Below are positions 1 through 5,728 of a stretch of 6,220 nucleotides of DNA, in pieces. A program made the position numbers and the translations under genes. The stretch comes from Sulfuritalea sp. (GTDB taxonomy: Bacteria; Pseudomonadota; Gammaproteobacteria; Burkholderiales; Rhodocyclaceae). Each line of letters begins with the position of its first letter. Positions within the stretch are counted from its first letter, which is position 1. The stretch lies in NCBI GenBank assembly GCA_026399445.1, contig JAPLRA010000408.1:1-6220 (forward strand), written 5' to 3'. Under the pieces are notes generated by a model. It was not told the origin of the DNA. It saw only the letters and a program-made list of their open reading frames with translations, and did no database searches.

Positions 1-837
1 CTTTCACCCAGATACTGCCCCACTTGAAGTCGACGTCCTCCCAGCGCAGGCCAGCAAGTTCTTCACGGCGAGCCCCCGTCAGAATGAGCCCTTGCAGGTA
101 GGCACTGATTACCGGATTGCTCAGGCCACGCACGGCAGCAAACCATGCTTTCAACTGTGCGCGTTCCAATACGTCGAATCTCTTGCTCTTGCGGCTGGGA
201 ACCTCAGCGCGTACGTCCGTATCCTCGACTGCATCAGTATCGACAATGGCCTTGTATTCGTCCCTCGTCGCACACCAGCGCCAGAAGGCACGGAACATTT
301 CAAAGCCTTGCCTTGCATTATTGGCGCGGGTTTCGGCTTCCTTGGATTGCCAGTCAATCAGTACGGCGGCGGTAATGTCGGCCATGCGCATGTTTAGGAG
401 CGGCCATAGCACCCCAGCTACCGTGAGCCCGTCGCCGCGCTTCTTCGTCTTCCCCCCAGCTTGTGAAAGATTTTGATGGTCTTGAAGGTGGCGAGCCCCC
501 CAGCGCTTTTCGTGGTGCGCAAGATAGGTCGTCCATGCTTCGGCTACGGTCACAACCTTGCGGCGCGATTCGGTGGCGGCAGTTTCGCGGGTTTCCTCGG
601 CGGCAGCAATTGATGCGGCGGCTACCTGGCCCGGTCAATGCTCCAGTCCTTGATGCTGCCGATGGTGACGCGGAGGCTCTTGCCATTGAATCGACTTTGG
701 AAGATGTAAGCCTTTGCATTGGCGGTTGCCCTGACTGCGAGGGTCTTGGTGTTGCTATCCCACAAGAAAGCCTGTTCTGCTCCTGCCGGCAGGGTGAAGT
801 CTGATATGCGGCCAGCGGTGAAATTAACTCGTCCCAT
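1..837 (-). pseudogene. Tyrosine recombinase (integrase), frame-broken and running off the left edge
   Basis: This is a site-specific tyrosine recombinase of the DUF4102/arm-binding type found on genomic islands. The start is the ATG at 835-837, preceded by AAGGA at good spacing. The first 71 codons (to 625) encode the arm-binding domain (MGRVNFTAGR..., ..AFLWDS.., ..YIFQSRFNGKSLRVTIGS..) and then meet TAG at 622-624. The reading resumes in another frame from 622 to the window edge with no stop, for 207 codons: a core-binding region (VAEAWTTYLAHHEKRWG), then the catalytic domain start TGARREELAGLRWEDVDF, whose first Arg (codon 68-70) is the box I catalytic arginine. The H-R and Tyr boxes lie outside the window. 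From memory, relatives carry about 30 more residues (a LQ.LID.G.DPR stretch) exactly where the frame breaks, so this looks like a deletion as well as a frameshift. Family assignment is firm; inactivity is likely but not proven. Confidence 0.85.
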
Positions 838-851
838 GATATTGTCCTTTT

Positions 852-873
852 CCATGTAAGCAGCCATGTAAGC
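852..873. repeat. Tandem 10-bp iterons CCATGTAAGC in the integrase leader
   Basis: CCATGTAAGC occurs at 852-861 and again at 864-873, a 12-bp period. A third perfect copy lies inverted at 920-929 (GCTTACATGG), on the far side of the promoter. The arrangement brackets the -35/-10 elements. It suggests binding sites for the integrase arm-binding domain, an excisionase or an autoregulator. Which one cannot be told from the sequence. Confidence 0.6.
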
Positions 874-876
874 ACT

Positions 877-905
877 ATTATGGAACATTGCGGAACACAA
901 ATCAA
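877..905 (-). promoter_or_regulatory. Predicted sigma-70 promoter of the integrase
   Basis: On the minus strand, TTGATT (900-905) and CATAAT (877-882) are separated by 17 bp. Transcription would start near 870, giving a leader of about 33 nt before the ATG at 837. The 10-bp repeats at 852-873 lie in this leader and a third lies just upstream of the -35. Prediction by motif only. Confidence 0.5.
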
Positions 906-916
906 CCTTCGGGCGA

Positions 917-934
917 ATTGCTTACATGGGCAAT
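917..934. promoter_or_regulatory. Inverted third copy of the 10-bp motif inside an ATTGC/GCAAT palindrome
   Basis: The 10-bp motif at 920-929 is the reverse complement of the tandem pair at 852-873. It is framed by ATTGC (917-921) and GCAAT (930-934), an inverted repeat with an 8-bp centre. It sits about 12 bp upstream of the predicted integrase -35, a plausible operator or arm-type position. No protein partner can be named. Confidence 0.4.
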
Positions 935-1001
935 GTGCTGTTTTGTAATGAATAGTGTTTTATTGGGAATGTCGAGCAACAGGCCGGAATTCATACTTGT
1001 A

Positions 1002-1051
<50 letters not shown>

Positions 1052-1055
1052 AAAA

Positions 1056-1090
1056 CAAGGGCTTATCTGTTAATTCAGGTAAGTCCTTTG
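1056..1090 (+). terminator. tRNA-fMet-type terminator hairpin, diverged copy
   Basis: A 12-bp stem (1057-1068 with 1077-1088, loop 1069-1076) starts six bases after the CCA end and is followed by TTGTCTTTG. Two pairs are G.U on the plus strand. It is clearly homologous to the perfect hairpin at 3535-3568. Read on the minus strand it has a T6 run after it but two A.C mismatches, so it could only weakly terminate higBA transcripts. Confidence 0.6.
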
Positions 1091-1137
1091 TCTTTGGGGT
1101 AGCGGCAAACGCAGGTTGGACAGGGGTTATGTGCCGA

Positions 1138-1425
1138 TCATGCCGCCAACCGCACTATTGGGCGGATGCTTGGCCTCGGCTTATGCTTGGCTTCCCACAA
1201 GTCGCGCTGAGTCTGCATTCCGACCCACAGGTCTGGCGAGGTATCCAGCCAGGTGGCGAGGCGTAGTGCCATATCAGCCGTGATCCCGGCTTTTCCGTTG
1301 AGAATTTTTGACAACGTGACGCGAGACACCTGCAACTGGGTTGCAGCTTCGGTGACAGTCATCCCCTCCGGGAGCCATTCCCGCAGTACTTCCCCTGGGT
1401 GGGCCGGGTTGTGCATTCTGCTCAT
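1138..1425 (-). CDS. higA: HigA-family antitoxin (XRE-type HTH)
   Basis: This 95-aa antitoxin neutralises the HigB ribosome-dependent mRNA endonuclease encoded just upstream and, in this family, also represses the operon. The N-terminal HPGEVLREWL stretch (residues 9-18) is a hallmark of the family. A helix-turn-helix follows (about residues 23-58: MTVTEAATQLQVSRVTLSKILNGKAGITADMALRLA, written here only as position and type), then a LWVGMQ.QRDLWEA segment (66-79). The length is typical. M1 is preferred over M4 because the SD GGAG lies 6 nt before it. That SD overlaps the higB stop codon (TAGGAG), so the two genes are tightly coupled with a 9-nt gap. The gene is intact. No promoter of its own is evident. 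Confidence 0.92.
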   Translation of the reverse strand: MSRMHNPAHPGEVLREWLPEGMTVTEAATQLQVSRVTLSKILNGKAGITADMALRLATWLDTSPDLWVGMQTQRDLWEAKHKPRPSIRPIVRLAA

Positions 1426-1434
1426 GGTGTGCTC

Positions 1435-1713
1435 CTAGTGATAATCCAAGTAGTCGACCAACTCAATGTCCTTCTCCACAAAGCGGAAGATCAAACGCCA
1501 ATTACCGCTAACCGCTACCGATAAGAACCCGGCGCGATCTCCGGTAAGTTCATGCAACTTCCATCCCCGCACATTCACATCTTTTGCTTGCGTGGAACTG
1601 TCGAGCGCGGTCAGCTGAATTCGCAACCGGGCCGCATGATGCGGTTGAATACCGGCCTTGCTGCCCTTCTTGAAGAACGCTTCGAGGCCTTTGTGCTGGA
1701 ATGATTTGATCAT
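1435..1713 (-). CDS. higB: HigB-family toxin, RelE-fold mRNA interferase
   Basis: This 92-aa toxin belongs to the HigB/RelE superfamily, which cleaves mRNA in the ribosomal A site. Visible family marks are MIKSF.HKGLE.FF (residues 1-14), WKLHELTGDRAG (51-62), VSGNWRLIFRF (68-78) and the C-terminal DYLDYH. From memory of Proteus vulgaris HigB, a His near 54 and a C-terminal Asp-Tyr-His are functionally important. Here His54, Arg73 and Asp90-Tyr91-His92 are all present, so the toxin is probably active. Toxin-first order with higA 9 nt downstream is typical of higBA. The start codon lies inside an inverted repeat and has no Shine-Dalgarno. The predicted transcription start falls at or next to the ATG, so translation may be leaderless and weak compared with higA. 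Confidence 0.92.
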   Translation of the reverse strand: MIKSFQHKGLEAFFKKGSKAGIQPHHAARLRIQLTALDSSTQAKDVNVRGWKLHELTGDRAGFLSVAVSGNWRLIFRFVEKDIELVDYLDYH

Positions 1714-1749
1714 TACAGGCAGTGTAATGTGTTAATTAACAGTTATCAA
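1711..1749 (-). promoter_or_regulatory. higBA promoter with two operator-like palindromes
   Basis: On the minus strand, TTGATA (1744-1749) and TACACT (1721-1726) are separated by 17 bp. CATTACA-GGCAG-TGTAATG (1711-1729) is a perfect 7-bp inverted repeat that spans the -10 and includes the higB start codon. A perfect 12-bp palindrome TGTTAATTAACA (1730-1741) fills the spacer. Both are well placed for HigA or HigBA autorepression; binding is inferred from position only. Confidence 0.65.
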
Positions 1750-1820
1750 GTGTTATCGGGCGCATAAATGGGGCATGGCTTGGTACGGGTAGGCCCACAA
1801 CCGGGCCATGCAATGACAAA

Positions 1821-1874
1821 TTATCGCAATCCAGAGATGCGGAGTACTGGCGTCGAATAGCGGCCAAAACGAGC
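1821..1874 (-). repeat. Direct repeat copy 1: conserved 17-codon tail ending at a degenerate att-like core
   Basis: Read on the minus strand, this block encodes GARFGRYSTPVLRISGLR followed by TAA. The block at 3463-3516 encodes GARFGRCLTPVIRVSGLR followed by TAG, in the same orientation. The two differ at 15 of 54 bases, 10 of them in third codon positions, and nine codons differ synonymously. Extended upstream, the frame opens at ATG 1923-1925 as a 34-aa ORF without a visible Shine-Dalgarno, so this is more likely the tail of a lost gene than a gene in itself. Just right of it, GCCCCTGTATCCA (1873-1885) resembles the tRNA 3' end GCCCCCGCAACCA. The element family is not recognised; an IS remnant is possible. 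Confidence 0.55.
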
Positions 1875-1955
1875 CCCTGTATCCAACAAGATGGTGCAGA
1901 GTTCGCAGTCTTTCTGGTTGAGCATATGTAGGCCGCATTGTTAGTGGCCTCAGGC

Positions 1956-3297
1956 TCACCCCAGCCGTCCGATCTTAGTGCTTGCCGTATTAATGTGGCG
2001 TTCCAGCGCGGCGATGCACGTTCCAAACCGGTGGCTAAACCCTTCTGAGGCCATGACCCGGACAAGAAACGCGCGCGCCAGTTCTTCTGCTCGTTGCCAA
2101 GTTCCGTTATTCACACTTCCGTGAATGATCGCCTCAGCAATGATGTCAGGTATCCCGCCACCAGTTCGGGGCGCCAAGGCCATTGACGTCATGTCGTAGG
2201 CTGGCGCAATGTCATAAGGGCGACCATGTTCCGCGACGAATGACAGATTGCCGCTATGCATATCGGAGTTGCCGATCAGAGTACCAAAAGCCCAAAGAAG
2301 ATTTGCACCATCGGCCGCCTCTCGACGAATTTGTCCTTCATCAACAAGGTGGCGTGCAATGGTTGGCCAGTTACCGGATCCTGTCCCTACGAATTCGGCA
2401 TCCAGTGCGGCCAAAGAAAACAGCGCGCACCGTCCCAGATCGCCGATGCGATCAAAGCGCTCGATTTCGAGGAAACGCTGACCACCGCGTTCTAATATCT
2501 GTGTTTTTGCGGCAGGGATGCCAGCCTCACGCAGGGTGTCCAACGCTAAGTGTTCGATCAGCAGCAGATCGCGCCAGCGTTCGCTAACAGGGCCTTCTTC
2601 CAGCTCGCTGAACTTTACGATGACGTGCCGAGGCCCATCCGGCGTCATGGTATAGGCAGTGAACTTCGGCTGTTCTCCCCCAGCTGACGATCCGGCTGTC
2701 TCACCCCTGGCGGCTTCAAGTGCCAGCCGAGAATATTCCTCTGTCTTTTGCTCCTCCACGATGGGATCAGGGACGGGAGCGGCAAGGAATCGATCCCGCG
2801 CAATGTCGCCTAGAAGAAGATTCCCAACCACATCATGGCCATGCACTAGGAGCGCTCGCAAAGAATGGGTATCGGTCCAGTCTTTCAGTCGGTCCGGTAG
2901 TCCAAGTTCAACGCCATGACGGGCAGCGTATGCCCGGCCGAGATAGCCTTGAGGACGCATGTCGAACAACCACCACGGCAGGCCGTCGCTGTGCAGGGTC
3001 ACACCGTCCCGGGCACATGACGAACCCTTCTGGGCGTACGGGAACTAGAGTTCCCAGTTTCCTGATTCGGCCTTCTGAATCAACCCGATATATTGGGATG
3101 TCTTCCAATCCGCGCATAGTGTCGCGCAGCGTGTATTGAATTGATTGAGCTGCTCCTACCCGTACGATTTCGCCGCCAAGGACCCTCAGCGCGCGCGAGA
3201 TTGTTGGCTGACTAGTGCCCATACTTTCAAGCAGTTGGCGCGCAGACAGTGGCCCACTTGAAAGTCGCCCGCGGATAATATCAGTGTGCGAAGACAT
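1956..3297 (-). pseudogene. yjjJ: YjjJ-type HipA-family kinase with N-terminal HTH, split by a frameshift
   Basis: YjjJ proteins fuse a DNA-binding HTH to a HipA-type Ser/Thr kinase fold and need no separate HipB. The first segment (3297 to about 3015) gives a winged-HTH-like region (SARQLLESMGTSQPTISRALR, residues 18-37 region) and then RVGAAQSIQY and LVPVRPEGFVM (to residue 94). The frame then shifts by one base around CCCGGG (3008-3013). Removing one base gives FVM-C-R-D-GVTLHSDGLPWWLFDMRPQGYLGR, which rejoins the second frame; that frame runs to TGA at 1956. Restored length is about 446 aa. Kinase landmarks are intact: SSAGGEQPKF, VIVKF lysine, GNSDMHSGN with the catalytic Asp, and APAYDM with the metal-binding Asp. 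The second frame's nominal start at 3002 is only an internal GTG. It is either a genuine pseudogene or a one-base sequence error. Substrate is unknown. Confidence 0.85.
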
Positions 3298-3334
3298 GCT
3301 GTGAATTCGTTTATGAATAGATATGTGAATTGGT

Positions 3335-3362
3335 ATTGTAGGGGAATTCGAGGCATATTCAA
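3335..3362 (-). promoter_or_regulatory. Predicted yjjJ promoter
   Basis: On the minus strand, TTGAAT (3357-3362) and TACAAT (3335-3340) are 16 bp apart, placing the start near 3328 and a leader of about 30 nt. Two direct copies of TGTGAATT (plus-strand reading, 3300-3307 and 3324-3331) lie between the -10 and the start codon. They are candidate operators for the protein's own HTH. No clear Shine-Dalgarno precedes the ATG at 3297. Confidence 0.45.
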
Positions 3363-3462
3363 CAGATATTGCAGATCAAGGTAGCCCTTGGTTTCTCTTG
3401 GTGCCTTCCAATCTGGACAATTTGCCGGCGTGGCCGTATCGCAGGCAGTAGTAGATAGCGAA

Positions 3463-3516
3463 CTATCGCAGCCCCGAGACTCGAATTACCGGTGTCAAAC
3501 AACGGCCGAAGCGAGC
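3463..3516 (-). repeat. Direct repeat copy 2, abutting the tRNA-fMet 3' end
   Basis: This is the homologue of 1821-1874, with the same minus-strand reading frame and the stop codon at the same place. Similarity falls off right after the stop on the left. On the right it ends at the tRNA-derived core. The two copies bracket the yjjJ locus, in direct orientation, so they may be the right ends of two successive insertions or one element's flanks. Confidence 0.55.
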
Positions 3517-3527
3517 CCCCGCAACCA
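3515..3527 (+). other. 13-nt tRNA-fMet 3' end, second attachment site
   Basis: GCCCCCGCAACCA is identical to 1038-1050. The identity continues as AAAAAA and, after a 2-nt indel, CAAGGGCTTA, giving a direct repeat of about 28 bp flanking the higBA-yjjJ region. Upstream of it there is no T-arm, so only the 3' acceptor strand and downstream sequence remain. This is what the distal junction of a tRNA-targeted insertion should look like. Confidence 0.75.
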
Positions 3528-3534
3528 AAAAAGA

Positions 3535-3568
3535 CAAGGGCTTACCAGCGATCGCCGGTAAGCCCTTG
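3535..3568. terminator. Strong bidirectional terminator downstream of the tRNA-fMet site
   Basis: A perfect 12-bp stem, CAAGGGCTTACC (3535-3546) with GGTAAGCCCTTG (3557-3568), has a 10-nt loop containing GCGATCGC. On the plus strand it would end a tRNA transcript, though the T-tract is poor (TTCATT). On the minus strand it is followed by TCTTTTTT and would stop read-through from the acyltransferase gene into the island. Confidence 0.8.
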
Positions 3569-3614
3569 TTCATTGGCGATCGCTTAGCCGGTGGCGCCCC
3601 GTGCCCGGTTACAG

Positions 3615-3636
3615 AGGGGCCGCTGCTGGCCCTTTT
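3615..3636 (+). terminator. Weak hairpin with short T-tract
   Basis: GGGCC (3617-3621) pairs with GGCCC (3628-3632) around a 6-nt loop and is followed by TTTT on the plus strand. It lies 13 bp beyond the acyltransferase stop codon. On the minus strand no T-tract follows, so it would mainly protect the 3' end of that mRNA. Confidence 0.35.
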
Positions 3637-3648
3637 AGACTTCGTGTG

Positions 3649-5103
3649 CTACTTCTTGGGCGAGGCCATGACCGGGTCGGCCCGATTGCCGCCCAGATGT
3701 GAAATTGCGTTGGCATAGTAGTTGAGCGTTTCGATCTGCTCCGGCGCCGGGCGGAACAGGCCATCTTCCTCCAGCACGATGCGGCGCAGCGTCAGCATGC
3801 GCAGGCCGACGCCGAATGCGTAGTCCTGATCATGGCGCGGGATGTAGATGTGCGCGCCGGCGGCCTCGAGTTCGCTTATGGACGCATGGGCTGCCGCCTT
3901 CAATTCCAGTTCGCTCAAGGCGCGCGCCGGATCGCGCGCCAGGATGCTGGCGACCAGCGAGACCGGCAGCACCGGAATGACGCTGCCGATGGCGTCCATC
4001 AGCCGCGTGGCGATGATTCCAACCTCGGTGCGCCGTTCTGCGTCGCTGAGTGCAGGGAAATGCAGGCCGCGATCGCGGGCGTAGGCACGCACCGAAAACG
4101 GCGTGCCGAAATTGACGCAGGCATAGCCGAAGCGGTGCCTGCCGCCGCGCAGTATCTGTGAAAGGTTGTGGAGAAAGAATCCTGCGGTAATCCCCAGCCC
4201 GTGCAACCGTCCCGGGCGCGATGCGTCGGGGTGCAGCTTGAGCAACTGGCTGCGGTCTTCCAGCACACGGTCGTAGTTGAGGCCGACCGGAATGAATACC
4301 AGGTCGCGGCGGCCATCTTCTTCGCGTTCGTCGAAGGTTTTCAGCATGTAGTCGAGCAAGCCGAACTTCGGTGGCCGCAGGCGACCGTCGACGGTCAGTC
4401 CTCCTTCGGGGAACACGGCCTGAGTGACGCCGGCCTCAGAAGCCATCTGCACGTAGCGGGAGAGTACGGTGCGGTACAGGGGATCGCCGGAACTGCGTCG
4501 CACGAAATAGGCGCCCATGGCGCGGATCAGTTGCTGCAGCGGCCAGATACGCGCCCATTCGCCGACGGCGAAGGAAAGCGTGGTGCGTTCCGCGGCGAGG
4601 AAGGCGACCAGCACGTAGTCCATGTTGCTGCGGTGATTGATGACGAAGACGATGGTCGACTTCGGATCGACTCGCGCCAGCGCGGCCTCGTCAACAAAGC
4701 CGATCCGTACCCGGTAGAGCGCCCGCGCTGCGGCGCGCGCGAGAGCATAGCCGACACGGTAATACACGTAGGCGTTGAACGACGGCACGATCTCCCTCGC
4801 ATAGCGATCGATGCGTCGCCATACATCGCCCAGCGTCTCGTTGCTGACCACGGCATGCGCCGCCGCCGCAGCCTGAACCTTGTGGTCGTGGAACAGCCGG
4901 TCGATCAAGATCTGCCGGCGGGTCAGCGTGAAGGACGGCAACTCGATGTTCAGGCGCGCGCCGATCTGATGGAGCACCAGCTTGATGCGGCGCCGGAAGA
5001 ACCAGCGCATGCCGGGCACCAGCAGCAGCACCAGCACCGCCCACCCGGCAAAACCGGCCAGTATGACGAATGCCCAGCGCGGAACTGCGACCGTTGCGGT
5101 CAT
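3649..5103 (-). CDS. PlsB/PlsC-family glycerolipid acyltransferase
   Basis: This 484-aa protein transfers an acyl chain to a glycerol-phosphate acceptor in phospholipid synthesis, at the inner face of the cytoplasmic membrane. One N-terminal membrane segment (about residues 11-31) is followed by a basic RRRIK patch. The acyltransferase blocks are complete and in order: block I NHRSNMDY (156-163, catalytic His157 and Asp162), block II GAYFVRRSSGDPLY (197-210), block III FPEGG (231-235) and block IV VFIPVGLNYDRV (269-280). RRS..LY and LNYDRV resemble PlsB (glycerol-3-phosphate 1-O-acyltransferase) more than PlsC, but it is far shorter than E. coli PlsB (about 807 aa). The exact acceptor is therefore unsettled and no symbol is given. 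The start is well supported by GGAGGAG 9 nt before the ATG. It is transcribed alone, divergent from the small gene at 5343. Confidence 0.9.
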   Translation of the reverse strand: MTATVAVPRWAFVILAGFAGWAVLVLLLVPGMRWFFRRRIKLVLHQIGARLNIELPSFTLTRRQILIDRLFHDHKVQAAAAAHAVVSNETLGDVWRRIDRYAREIVPSFNAYVYYRVGYALARAAARALYRVRIGFVDEAALARVDPKSTIVFVINHRSNMDYVLVAFLAAERTTLSFAVGEWARIWPLQQLIRAMGAYFVRRSSGDPLYRTVLSRYVQMASEAGVTQAVFPEGGLTVDGRLRPPKFGLLDYMLKTFDEREEDGRRDLVFIPVGLNYDRVLEDRSQLLKLHPDASRPGRLHGLGITAGFFLHNLSQILRGGRHRFGYACVNFGTPFSVRAYARDRGLHFPALSDAERRTEVGIIATRLMDAIGSVIPVLPVSLVASILARDPARALSELELKAAAHASISELEAAGAHIYIPRHDQDYAFGVGLRMLTLRRIVLEEDGLFRPAPEQIETLNYYANAISHLGGNRADPVMASPKK

Positions 5104-5143
5104 CCTGTGTGTCTCCTCCGCCTTGCCGGTTCGACGACCGAAT

Positions 5144-5183
5144 GCGGGTGGAACCCGCGCTGAGTTTTTCTGCGATCATAGCA
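5144..5183 (-). promoter_or_regulatory. Possible extended -10 promoter and leader hairpin of the acyltransferase gene
   Basis: On the minus strand, TGCTATGAT (5175-5183) is a good extended -10 element; no convincing -35 lies upstream. The start would fall near 5168, about 65 nt before the ATG. In that leader GCGGGT-GGA-ACCCGC (5144-5158) can form a small hairpin. Motif evidence only. Confidence 0.35.
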
Positions 5184-5342
5184 GCATGGATTCTTCCCGC
5201 CGCCATCCTCCCCTGCCGTGCAATTTGGTTCGACAGCGATACCATCGCCGTACCGTCGGCACCGACTTTCAGGATGGCGTCGCTTCGCCTGCGAATACGT
5301 GACGCCAGAGTCACCCCGTCGGGCACCACACAGGAGCAGAAC

Positions 5343-5705
5343 ATGAGCCATGTGAAGTCTCGCGAAGTCGTTCTCGCCATAAAGATCACCGAACATCTGC
5401 TCAAGGCACTCGACGCCTTGCGCGATGCATGGAAGCTGGATCCAAGCTCGGTGCCGAAGGGACTGTCCTGCTCGCAGTCGAAGGAGGGCCAATTCGTTCT
5501 GGTGGCGGCCGAATCGGCCTTCGTCACGCTTCCCGGGGCCTGCGTCATCAAGGGGATTGGCGCGATCGAAATGGTCGGCACCGATCCGGTGTTCGAAGAA
5601 GCAGCGAGCTCGAAGACTCTGGTGCTGAGGGATACCCCGGAGGGCTGGAAATTCTCAGTGAAATTCGTTCCGCCTATCGTGCGCGAACGAAACGCCCGGC
5701 ATTGA
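5343..5705 (+). CDS. 120-aa protein of unknown function
   Basis: I do not recognise this protein. The start at 5343 is chosen because AGGAG (5332-5336) lies 6 nt before the ATG; the frame stays open upstream to 5070, but that overlaps the acyltransferase start and has no ribosome site. No signal peptide or membrane segment is visible. It reads as a small soluble protein: an amphipathic helix (ITEHLLKALDALRDAWK, residues 15-31), a probable beta-rich middle (FVLVAAESAFVTLPGACVIKGIGAIEMVG, about 51-79, given as position and character) and a closing strand KTLVLRDTPEGWKFSVKFVPP. It has two cysteines (43 and 67). It is divergent from the lipid acyltransferase across 239 bp, so shared control is possible, and it converges on a radical SAM gene. 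Codon use looks chromosomal. Confidence 0.75.
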   Translation: MSHVKSREVVLAIKITEHLLKALDALRDAWKLDPSSVPKGLSCSQSKEGQFVLVAAESAFVTLPGACVIKGIGAIEMVGTDPVFEEAASSKTLVLRDTPEGWKFSVKFVPPIVRERNARH

Positions 5706-5728
5706 GCGGCCTGCGCTGATTCCTTCCG

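Larger units (their letters stand above)
3298..3648. other. Gene-free stretch: yjjJ promoter, repeat copy 2, att core and terminators
   Basis: No gene is supported here. In order it holds the yjjJ promoter region, an unremarkable stretch (about 3363-3462), the second direct repeat (3463-3516), the 13-nt tRNA-fMet end (3515-3527), a strong hairpin (3535-3568) and a weaker one (3615-3634). It marks the border between mobile DNA and chromosome. Confidence 0.7.

Noticed and set aside
354..905. 183-aa minus-strand frame overlapping the integrase
   Set aside because: Wrong frame relative to the arm-binding and core-binding domains; no family similarity seen.
852..929. CRISPR array
   Set aside because: Repeats are only 10 bp, with 2-bp and about 46-bp gaps, and one is inverted.
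2183..2587. 134-aa plus-strand frame inside yjjJ
   Set aside because: Antisense to conserved HipA kinase motifs; no independent support.
3547..3585. Inverted pair AGCGATCGCC / GGCGATCGCT as a separate functional site
   Set aside because: Both centre on the common palindrome GCGATCGC; the first is just the terminator loop. Too little to support a feature.
4168..5163. 331-aa plus-strand open frame opposite the acyltransferase
   Set aside because: It is antisense to a gene with complete catalytic blocks, has no ribosome site or recognisable domain, and its composition mirrors the high-GC codon bias of the true gene.
5070..5342. Upstream extension of the 120-aa gene to a 211-aa protein
   Set aside because: It would overlap the acyltransferase 5' end and its promoter and lacks a ribosome site, whereas ATG 5343 has a clear one.
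4691..5581. 296-aa minus-strand open frame
   Set aside because: It crosses both the acyltransferase start and the divergent small gene in the wrong frame; shadow of high-GC coding DNA.
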